The translations under genes were made by a program, and so were the position numbers. The notes below the pieces were generated by a model. The model had not been told where the DNA came from. It saw only the letters and a list, made by a program, of their open reading frames with translations, and did no database searches. This document shows, one piece after another, positions 57,228-64,000 of a stretch of DNA of 64,000 nt (position 1 is the first letter of the stretch; each line of letters starts with the position of its first letter). Source of the stretch: Epithemia pelagica (lineage: Eukaryota > Bacillariophyta > Bacillariophyceae > Surirellales > Surirellaceae). The stretch spans positions 1,999,508 to 2,063,507 of the forward strand of contig OX337235.1 of NCBI GenBank assembly GCA_946965045.2, given 5' to 3'.

Positions 57228-58071
57228 ATGTGAGGGATGAGGGGCAATTCATCTTAGTTTTTTACTTCGGGAAAATGTATAGAGTGAATCTCGTTGGGCC
57301 GAAATTCCCTCTTAAGTTGAAAGTTTATCCGAAAGTCTGTCATGAAAGTCTGTCATGAAAGTCTGTCATTTCACTCCCCTCCGAGACCAGTGGTCTGACC
57401 ACGTATTTGTATTTGGCATTTGGCACGACCCTCTTCTCTTCTCGGGTTGGCCTTGGCGTCGATCTTCCATCTACAACTTGTAGATTGTATCTTGCGTATG
57501 TGCGACAAATGACAAAGAAAGAATTCCGAGAATCTCCAAACGCCATCGATTCTTCCTTCTTCTCACTGAAAAATGAACTGGACTGACACGAAATTGTCTA
57601 CCACCATAGGTCGTACTCCTAGTTCGTTGTAGGTTGTAGGAGTAGGAAGTACGAAATGAGGTGGAAGTTCAGTCCAGGATTACAGGCTAGCCAGTTCCCA
57701 AATACCAAATATAAATTTTTACGTTGAGATATGAGATATCTGGCTCATTGATAGGAGTGTGATTAAGATGCTCGTATTGTTCATATGATTGGTTGGATCC
57801 ATCAGCTTGACGATCTCAATTTCCATAGCCCTTCAATAGCACGAGACAACTTCTACCTATAGTCGCAGAGACCATGTCAAAGTACCGACGTTTCTTATGC
57901 ATGCTCCTTCAAACAACTTTTTCGATAAAATGCTAGTCTCATCCCCCACGTTCGTTGTTGTCTTCTCTAAACCATTAGAACAATGGGTTTGCGTGGATTT
58001 TCGAGATGGCAAATGTATCACAGAACTATCGTAACATGTTCTCTCTATTTGTTTCCTTCTAAATAGTCGCA
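57228..58071. other. Gene-free stretch with inverted GACAGACTTTC repeats
   Basis: About 0.84 kb. At 57313-57373 lie three tandem GAAAGTCTGTCAT units plus GAAAGTTTATCCG, the inverse of the block at 46313-46357. No gene; the rest presumably holds the 3' end of the Trx-TrxR gene. Confidence 0.45.
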
Positions 58072-60054
58072 CTATAGTTCCATCTTTACGCTTTCACGGG
58101 CAAATTGCTGCCGTTGTACCTGAGCCTGAACATCGTTGTACACATTGTATTCCTCTGCAGTGGTAGGAGACGAAGAAGACTGGCCCGTCTCGTCATTACC
58201 AAGGAGTTCCGCCAAGAGTTCGGCCTCCAAGTCGTCCTGTTCTGTTCCAAATCCATGTTCCGATAGATACCGTTCGGCATCGAGGGCGGCCGCCGCGCCA
58301 CTCCCGGCACTGGTAATGGCTTGTCGGTACACGGCATCCGCCACATCCCCGGCGGCAAACAATCCAGGTACACTTGTGGCCGTACTGCCTTCATACGTGG
58401 CAATGTAACCGGGATGCACATGTTGAAACTCAACGACACCTTTTAAAAAGGATGTGGTTGGAGTGTGACCAATTGCCACAAAAACTGCCTGGCATTCAAG
58501 GACTTCTCGCGCCTTGGTTGTCACGTCCTCCAAGACCGCACCCTTCACAACTTTCGATTTCGGGGTATCCAAATCTTCGACAGCGTCGTCATTCTGCTGT
58601 TTGCTACCCTCGTCCGAAGTAGATTCCACTTCCTGTCCCAAAATCTCTTGTACCGTGGTGTTCCATCGCACCTCGATATTGGGGTGGTCCAAAACTCGGT
58701 CGGCCAACACTTTGGACGCTCGAAAGGAATCTCTTCGGTGTACCAATGTTACCTTGTCGGAGGTTCGCGCCAGGACCAAGGCATCTTCCATGGCCGCATC
58801 GCCTCCACCCACCACCACGACGTGCTGTTTGGCGTACAAAAATCCATCACAGGTGGCACAGGAACTCACTCCACCCCCACGCATCTCATATTCACCCGGT
58901 ACCTGCAACCAATTGGCTTCGGCGCCCGTCGCAACAATGACCGTATGGGCCTCAATCGTCCCCGTCGCATTCGTCACGACTTGAAGGGGCTGTCCAGGAA
59001 TAATTTTCACCGCCACATCATCTTCTACCGTGGCTCCAAAATGCAAGGCTTGGTGTCGCATATCCGCCACCAAGGCTGGACCGGTAGTTCCTAAAGACAC
59101 ACCAGGATAGTTTTCCACTTCAACACCCTTACCCTGTAATTGTCCACCCATAGAAGGAGAGAGTACAAGGGGTTTCAAGCCTGCTCGTGCGCCATAAATG
59201 GCAGCCGCCCAGCCAGCTGGACCTCCTCCCACTACCACGAGTTTTTCTGGGTATCCAGAAGGTGTCCAAGAATGGAAATCGGGGTCGGCCTCCTCTTCGA
59301 GAGGATCTTCGTTTTCCACCTGAGCATCGCGCTCTTCATCGAGACGTCGCTCCAGTTCAGCTTCCAACTCCTCTTTGGACGCCATGTGCAAGTTAGGACC
59401 CGTAGGAGTTTTGGTGGACGACGTCTTTGGTTTTCCTGATGCGTCGCCACTGTCATTGTTTTTGTTGTTGCTGGTACTGTCATTACTGTTTTTGGGTTTG
59501 CGATCGTCGTCGGAAAATCGCGGCACGAGTTTGGGAGCACTCTTGTACTTTTTCTTGAGTCGTCGAGCGAGTTGATTGGCGGGTGCTCCTACGCACTCCT
59601 GGATATTTCTGGACGAGGCCATGTCGACGCACTTTTTGTGTACCGTCTGAATGTCCTCCACCGCTTTGGAAGCGTCGACCGACGCATAATAGGTCGTCAG
59701 GGCATCCATGCTCAACATGACATTTTCCGCCTCGGCTTGGCGGACCATGGAGTCCACTTCTTGAATCAAGCCTCCTTCACCAATGCCTCCGACCGCCTGA
59801 TGTACCTTTTTGCCACCCAAAAAGAACTGAAAGGTGGGCAAGGATCGAATCTGATATCGTCCACTCAATTCGTGCTGGGCGTTGGTGTCAACCTTGACAA
59901 AGACGGCCGTGTCCAAATACTTTTTGGCCACCTTTTGAAAAATGGGAGCCATCATACGACAGGGACCACAGGAATCCGAATAGAAATCGACAATGACTGG
60001 AAGACCCGTTTCTTCACTGTGCTTCGACAAGAGTCGTTCAAATTCTACATCCAT
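58072..60054 (-). CDS. Thioredoxin-thioredoxin reductase fusion (Trx domain first)
   Basis: 660 residues from an ATG. Residues 1-105 are a thioredoxin with the active site SCGPC (Cys29, Cys32) and LPTFQFFLGG. Residues 106-270 form a linker, partly helical, ending in a Ser/Asn/Lys-rich and an acidic stretch. From about residue 272 there is a complete low-molecular-weight NADPH-thioredoxin reductase: FAD site VVVGGGPAGWAAA, redox centre SSCATC (Cys399, Cys402), NADPH site GGGDAAMEDA plus HRRDSFRAS, and the C-terminal FAD motif LFAAGDVAD. The enzyme would pass electrons from NADPH to its own thioredoxin and on to targets. The order is the reverse of plant NTRC (reductase then thioredoxin). No signal or transit peptide is visible, so it is probably cytosolic. 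Confidence 0.93.
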   Translation of the reverse strand: MDVEFERLLSKHSEETGLPVIVDFYSDSCGPCRMMAPIFQKVAKKYLDTAVFVKVDTNAQHELSGRYQIRSLPTFQFFLGGKKVHQAVGGIGEGGLIQEVDSMVRQAEAENVMLSMDALTTYYASVDASKAVEDIQTVHKKCVDMASSRNIQECVGAPANQLARRLKKKYKSAPKLVPRFSDDDRKPKNSNDSTSNNKNNDSGDASGKPKTSSTKTPTGPNLHMASKEELEAELERRLDEERDAQVENEDPLEEEADPDFHSWTPSGYPEKLVVVGGGPAGWAAAIYGARAGLKPLVLSPSMGGQLQGKGVEVENYPGVSLGTTGPALVADMRHQALHFGATVEDDVAVKIIPGQPLQVVTNATGTIEAHTVIVATGAEANWLQVPGEYEMRGGGVSSCATCDGFLYAKQHVVVVGGGDAAMEDALVLARTSDKVTLVHRRDSFRASKVLADRVLDHPNIEVRWNTTVQEILGQEVESTSDEGSKQQNDDAVEDLDTPKSKVVKGAVLEDVTTKAREVLECQAVFVAIGHTPTTSFLKGVVEFQHVHPGYIATYEGSTATSVPGLFAAGDVADAVYRQAITSAGSGAAAALDAERYLSEHGFGTEQDDLEAELLAELLGNDETGQSSSSPTTAEEYNVYNDVQAQVQRQQFARESVKMEL

Positions 60055-60600
60055 CGTTTCGTTTCGTTATTGTCGCCAACATTTCCATGAGAAAATTCAA
60101 ACAAACACGTCACAAGAGCGATACACAATGCAAGGTTTTTGGACCAGGCATTCATCCTTTGGAGCCGTCATGACGGACCATGGCAATGCACAGTACTTTC
60201 AGGTCGACAAGTTTCATTCGTTCCCACTTACCATGTGTCGATCGAATGTTTCGTACCAATGGCCGAGCCCCAGACAGCCAAGGCAAGACGAGAAGGAGCA
60301 TCCATCGTGTGGTCCAACGCGTCATTGTCGTCGTCGTCATGGTCACACGAGAAAGGAGTTTGGGTTTCTGTTTTGCGCCTTTGTCTCAAAAAAGTCTCGC
60401 TCACAAAAAAGGCGATGACGAGGAGGATGACTGCTCTCCCAGATTCGCCACGTGGACGATGTCTGACCGTCGACCCTTTCCACGAGAAACCGGGACTGGA
60501 GATGGGGGTGCGTTTTCGTTCTCTTCAACGCGCGACAACGACCGCCAAGATCAAACCGGGAAACGAACAACCCACGATTGAGATTTCCTTACCCCCATAA
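60055..60600. other. Divergent promoter region
   Basis: 546 bp between the start of the Trx-TrxR gene (-) and a hypothetical gene (+). Open frames of up to 153 codons cross it in overlapping frames, none with a domain. One of them ends with a TAA directly before the next ATG (60598-60600), so an upstream exon cannot be excluded. Confidence 0.35.
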
Positions 60601-61416
60601 ATGAGAACCGAAACACTAAAATCAACTCTCGTACACAGAACAATTGAACAAGAGAGCGTGTCATACAATCCGATGCAGCCTGACGAAATAATGGTGAATG
60701 GTCCAGTTTTGATGGACGCAAATCAATCGGCGCAACAACGGAGGCAATCGGCGCCCCATTTGGTGGAGGAGGAGGAGGGCGACGACGACCGAGGACGACA
60801 CCGTGATTACGGCGAGGACTCGCATCCGTTGTGGTACACCAAGAATCGTTACACCAAGAATCGTAACTACATGGAAGAGACAAGGACATGTCTGGTCGGT
60901 ACTCCATCCAAACCACCAGACCAACCAACTAAACACACGACGGTGATTCCTCCGCTTGGAAACGTACAACAAGCCTTGAACGATCCGACTCTGTTACAGG
61001 AGATTCTGACCAAAGCAAAGAATATCAAGCAATCGTTTCTTCGGAGCAATGGAGATGTGGGAGACAATGACATGAAACAGACCCACTTGACAAACAGCCA
61101 CAACCGACCGTCGGTCGCAGCAACGAAGCATTCGAGGCCCGTTTGTCATTCCCCAATAGCGACTCCAACCACGGGCAGTGTGTCGTCACCCATTCTCCAC
61201 AACAGCAGTCCTCCTCATGTCGTGTCACCCACGAGAGACAACAATCACCACGGCCGACGGCATGCGAGACGTTCTTCTCCACATCATCATCATTCGAATC
61301 ATTCGAATCATTCGTATCCCCATCGGCATGCTCACAAGGCTCGAACCACATGTCCCAAAAAATGGAGACGCATGATTCGGACACATCGTCTACGGTCCAT
61401 TGCCTTGGATTCGTAA
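60601..61416 (+). CDS. Hypothetical His/Ser-rich protein
   Basis: 271 residues from an ATG. A possible helical core is NVQQALNDPTLLQEILTKAK (about residues 120-140). The rest is disordered: an acidic patch (HLVEEEEGDDD), a duplicated YTKNR unit, and a His/Ser-rich C-terminus (HHHHSNHSNHSYPHRH) ending in a basic stretch. No signal peptide or membrane segment. Function unknown. Divergent from the Trx-TrxR gene. Confidence 0.4.
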   Translation: MRTETLKSTLVHRTIEQESVSYNPMQPDEIMVNGPVLMDANQSAQQRRQSAPHLVEEEEGDDDRGRHRDYGEDSHPLWYTKNRYTKNRNYMEETRTCLVGTPSKPPDQPTKHTTVIPPLGNVQQALNDPTLLQEILTKAKNIKQSFLRSNGDVGDNDMKQTHLTNSHNRPSVAATKHSRPVCHSPIATPTTGSVSSPILHNSSPPHVVSPTRDNNHHGRRHARRSSPHHHHSNHSNHSYPHRHAHKARTTCPKKWRRMIRTHRLRSIALDS

Positions 61417-61881
61417 ACAGATGTGAGTTGAGAGGGGAGACACTGTGTATCACTATACCCATGAACAACACTTTTGGATTCATAGAAATACTGCGAAACT
61501 TTATATACCTAGAAAAGCGATAGATCTCAGCTTGTCCTGCTAGTTTACACGGAAAAGTTGGGGAACTGCACATGATTTACTTCCATATGATTGTATGATC
61601 AACAGCATGTATGAGTGACCCTGTTGAGACAAGAAGGTTCAATTCATAGAGACCCGCGATACCATGGCATGTAGATGTAGGACGGATAACAGAATGGATT
61701 GCATATGCACTCTGTAGGATTTGGTGAAAGTGTCATCGATGCAACAAATGATCCAAACCTGAAGTTTTTATGGAACGAATGAACGCGCAGTACCATGGCT
61801 TGAACTGAGCCACTCAAACACTGGCATGTTGAGGCCGCCTGAACAATGTCGCCGTACGCGCTTCTTTATGTGGTCGGGAGG
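61417..61881. other. Convergent intergenic spacer
   Basis: 465 bp between the hypothetical gene and the opposing DUF2064 gene. No gene or repeat recognised. Confidence 0.35.
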
Positions 61882-62850
61882 CTAGAGTTGACCCAATTTC
61901 CGCAGTGCGTCCCGTGTATGAGTACAGGAAGCCGTGAGGCTCGTTCCACCACTCGAGGAACGCAACAAACAGTCTTGGTTCTCCGCCGTTTGGTTCTGTT
62001 GCTTTGTGGATGCCGACGAAGATGTTTCTGTCGATTCGTCGTGCTGTTGGAATCGTTGACAAAGAGATTCAATGTCTTGTTGTTCATCCATATCTTGCAT
62101 CAATCGTCCGAGTCGCACCGTTGCCTTGGCGTCGGTCAAGGCTTTGAGTTGGGCCACGGCCGTCAAGGACGTGGACCACCGACTACTGGAGGACTCGGAC
62201 GACGACAAGGGCAAAAACACGCCGTGTGCGTTCACGTGTGCGGGAACCGACAACAGGCCATAGCCTCCATCCAGGGCCGGACACAACAAGGCTTGATCGG
62301 GGTTGGTCAAGGCCGATGCGACTTCGTCCAAGGGTACTTCGGGCGAATCCATGCCAAGAAAAATGACGGGACCGCCCTTGTTGTTGTCGTCGTTTCGTCG
62401 ACCACGTGTTTCCACCAAGGCATGCGTCAATTTTTGGCCCAAATCCGAGGATTGCAGATTGTTGGGTCCATCTTCTTCTAGCATGGGAATAGTGGTCCAT
62501 TGGTCATGGAGACCAAGTTCTTCCAAGATTTGATCCATACTGTCCTTTCTGGCCGACGGTGCAAACAAAAGGATCCGGTCCACATTTGGAAACTCCACCG
62601 GATTCTGGTACCAGGAGAAGCAGTTTGAGAGCACAAACGCATGGCGCAGTCGTTCGAGGCTGAGTGCACGTACCACATGGTGGGGTGTCGTGGAGAGTCC
62701 CATGAGAACGTCACACAGCATGGCTTTGGCAAGGTCGGCTGCACCCGTTTCCCCCAACCATGGTGCCAATCTCGTTTTACTTTTTCCTGGAATGGGACAT
62801 TTGGCAACCACCACAATGGATCCGGAAGCAGTGATGATGGAGGGTGCCAT
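61882..62850 (-). CDS. DUF2064 / GT-A-fold sugar-nucleotide transferase-like protein
   Basis: 322 residues from an ATG. The N-terminal VVVAKCPIPGKSKTRLAPWLG is the substrate-nucleotide loop of DUF2064 proteins. VIFLGMDSPEVP holds the metal-binding aspartate region, and LCPALDGGYGLLSVP is the second family signature. RWSTSLTAVAQLKAL and LGRLMQDMDEQQDIESL match the typical C-terminal part. Bacterial members are small glycosyltransferase- or nucleotidyltransferase-like enzymes of about 200 residues; the real substrate is unknown. Here a 25-residue Ser-rich insertion and a 55-residue Ser/Gln-rich tail are added. No organelle leader is obvious. Confidence 0.85.
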   Translation of the reverse strand: MAPSIITASGSIVVVAKCPIPGKSKTRLAPWLGETGAADLAKAMLCDVLMGLSTTPHHVVRALSLERLRHAFVLSNCFSWYQNPVEFPNVDRILLFAPSARKDSMDQILEELGLHDQWTTIPMLEEDGPNNLQSSDLGQKLTHALVETRGRRNDDNNKGGPVIFLGMDSPEVPLDEVASALTNPDQALLCPALDGGYGLLSVPAHVNAHGVFLPLSSSESSSSRWSTSLTAVAQLKALTDAKATVRLGRLMQDMDEQQDIESLCQRFQQHDESTETSSSASTKQQNQTAENQDCLLRSSSGGTSLTASCTHTRDALRKLGQL

Positions 62851-63501
62851 CTTCTATCTCTAGTTCCAAGATTCGGCCATGGTCGTTCCACATTCGAACT
62901 CCGAAGTGACAGCGAAGGTGCAGCGATCCCGATGCGCATCCGGGGCCGACAAGCCCCCAACTGGGGCTATTGGGGTGCGAAGGCGGCGAGGGGAGTTTGG
63001 GGGACTTCCATAAACAGAATGGTTGGCATGCTTCGCGCAAGTCTCCACTCCTTGAATAGCCCTTGAATATCTCATGTACACCATTATCCGTTCTCGTGTT
63101 AAATGAAGGAGGGCGTTTTGATCCGTTGATAAATTAAAACGGTTATTGAGGGTTATTAACGGATCTCAGCGGTTAGAACCGTCTAAATCATCTCATCCAG
63201 ATTTTCTAAACATTCCTCCACATCGGTACGTTGATGCGTTGAATCGCTCACAATTTCAGTTGGGAACCAGTTTGGTTCGCAAACAATCAAAGTTGCGATG
63301 AGATGTGTTGTCGCTACATTTTCCAAAGCATCTCGTTGTCATCGATTCTCCATCACCAAGCAAGAAGCCGGCGGAACTAGTGCTCCCAGTTGACTAAGAA
63401 CCTGTTTCGTTGCATCTTGACCAGCATTGACCATGGCAATTATTCAACGAAAGCGAAGCGACGGTGAACTCAACTGGCCGACGGCGAGGCGGCCTCTCAA
63501 G
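62851..63501. other. Divergent intergenic region
   Basis: 651 bp between the DUF2064 gene (-) and the last gene (+), presumably holding both promoters. Around 63125-63185 there is an imperfect repeat of GGTTATTRACGG-like words (ACGGTTATTGAGGGTTATTAACGG). Confidence 0.4.
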
Positions 63502-64000
63502 ATGAACAGTGAACAAGCCATTTCCTATGATTCACCGTCATCAAGCCCCGTGGACAGCAAATGTATTATACGAAGAAAAAGCAGTGAGAGATCCGTCGAA
63601 ATTGGAAGTCCCGACTATTCTTCTCTCTATGCGTCTGACACTGTCATTGCATCGTCTAAATCAAGAATGCAACGACGTCCAACCTATTCCTTTGAAAAGA
63701 CGGAGCGTGTGCAGAAAATGGTATGGCGAGCCATTTACTTGGTCGTCATCCTCATGTGGATTGGTGGTTATCGACACTATCATTCTACCACTACCATTTA
63801 TCAAGACTTGTTGGCTATCTTGGAGAATGACACGGAACAACTTCAAGAATCGAAGGAGCATATGCAGATTTTGGAAAATCAGCTCGACGAGCTGCAATTT
63901 CGACTGGATCGAATGACTCAGATCAATGACTCCTTCCGACATGAACTTCGGATGATCGAAGAAATGGTCTCTGAAGAAGTGGACATGAAACTATCGGAAA
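63502..64000 (+). CDS. Single-pass membrane protein with coiled coil, cut by window end
   Basis: 166 codons from an ATG, still open at the last base. Residues 1-70 are polar and Ser-rich with basic clusters (IIRRKSSER, KSRMQRRP). One membrane helix is clear at about residues 74-90 (VWRAIYLVVILMWIGGY). From about residue 97 to the end the sequence is a continuous coiled coil (heptads such as LLAILENDTEQL, MQILENQLDELQFRL). The layout suggests a type II membrane protein with a long lumenal stalk, as in some Golgi or ER proteins; the rest lies outside the window. No family recognised. Confidence 0.7.
   Translation, partial: MNSEQAISYDSPSSSPVDSKCIIRRKSSERSVEIGSPDYSSLYASDTVIASSKSRMQRRPTYSFEKTERVQKMVWRAIYLVVILMWIGGYRHYHSTTTIYQDLLAILENDTEQLQESKEHMQILENQLDELQFRLDRMTQINDSFRHELRMIEEMVSEEVDMKLSE

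Noticed and set aside
60139-60600. 153-codon frame before the His/Ser-rich hypothetical gene
   Set aside because: Starts with TTG, no domain, overlaps other open frames; more likely the divergent promoter region.
61846-62481. 211-codon frame opposite the DUF2064 gene
   Set aside because: Shadow; the opposite strand has the family signatures.
1-64000. CRISPR arrays, prokaryotic operons, ribosome binding sites
   Set aside because: No regularly spaced repeats; the content is eukaryotic (introns, retroelements, plastid leader), so bacterial signals are not expected.
1-64000. tRNA or rRNA genes
   Set aside because: Looked for tRNA-like A/B boxes and rRNA segments in the gene-free stretches; none could be supported by eye. 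A tRNAscan-SE run would settle it.

Overview
The window reads as nuclear DNA of a stramenopile alga, most likely a pennate diatom. The pointers are: intron-poor genes on both strands, a plastid-type leader with a phenylalanine just after the signal-peptide region (DUF3119 gene), a thioredoxin/thioredoxin-reductase fusion, a diatom-style acidic protein family, and diatom-type copia and tyrosine-recombinase retroelements. The species cannot be named from the sequence alone.

Layout. 0.4-2.6 kb: a PEX11-like peroxisome gene facing a plastid DUF3119 gene. 2.7-13.0 kb: a non-autonomous terminal-inverted-repeat element (A) split by a young copia retrotransposon. 13.2-19.9 kb: host genes (two tandem short-chain dehydrogenases, an unknown acidic protein, a foldback repeat, a three-exon LtrA-like membrane protein). 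20.2-26.5 kb: a second inverted-repeat element (C) split by an older, broken copia. 26.6-34.4 kb: a complete 7.8-kb element (B) with the same kind of ends. It carries a DUF6589-like putative transposase, an acidic protein and a RecQ-like helicase. 34.7-35.9 kb: an ankyrin-type gene. 37.0-44.1 kb: a complete hAT transposon that also carries an endonuclease-III-like DNA glycosylase gene. 45.1 kb: a small unknown gene. 47.6-57.2 kb: a tyrosine-recombinase retroelement with split direct repeats, and a 1.15-kb inverted-repeat element lodged exactly at its A2/B2 junction. 58.1-64.0 kb: host genes again (Trx-TrxR fusion, an unknown, a DUF2064 sugar-nucleotide transferase, and a membrane/coiled-coil protein cut by the window end).

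Roughly two thirds of the window is mobile DNA, and insertion order can be read from target-site duplications: copia I into A (5-bp caaac) and copia II into C (5-bp tcagt). A, B and C share unusual termini: a short C-tract/G-tract hairpin at the very end, then a second GGGGTGA...TCACCCC hairpin, flanked by 9-13 bp duplications. In B the inverted repeats run up to the start codons of the two outer genes, so both genes share one promoter/leader sequence.

The two systems most worth attention are the B-type transposon (putative RNase-H-fold transposase plus RecQ-like helicase plus hairpin ends) and the hAT element that pairs its transposase with a base-excision-repair glycosylase. All function assignments come from motifs read by eye. 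No database search was possible.
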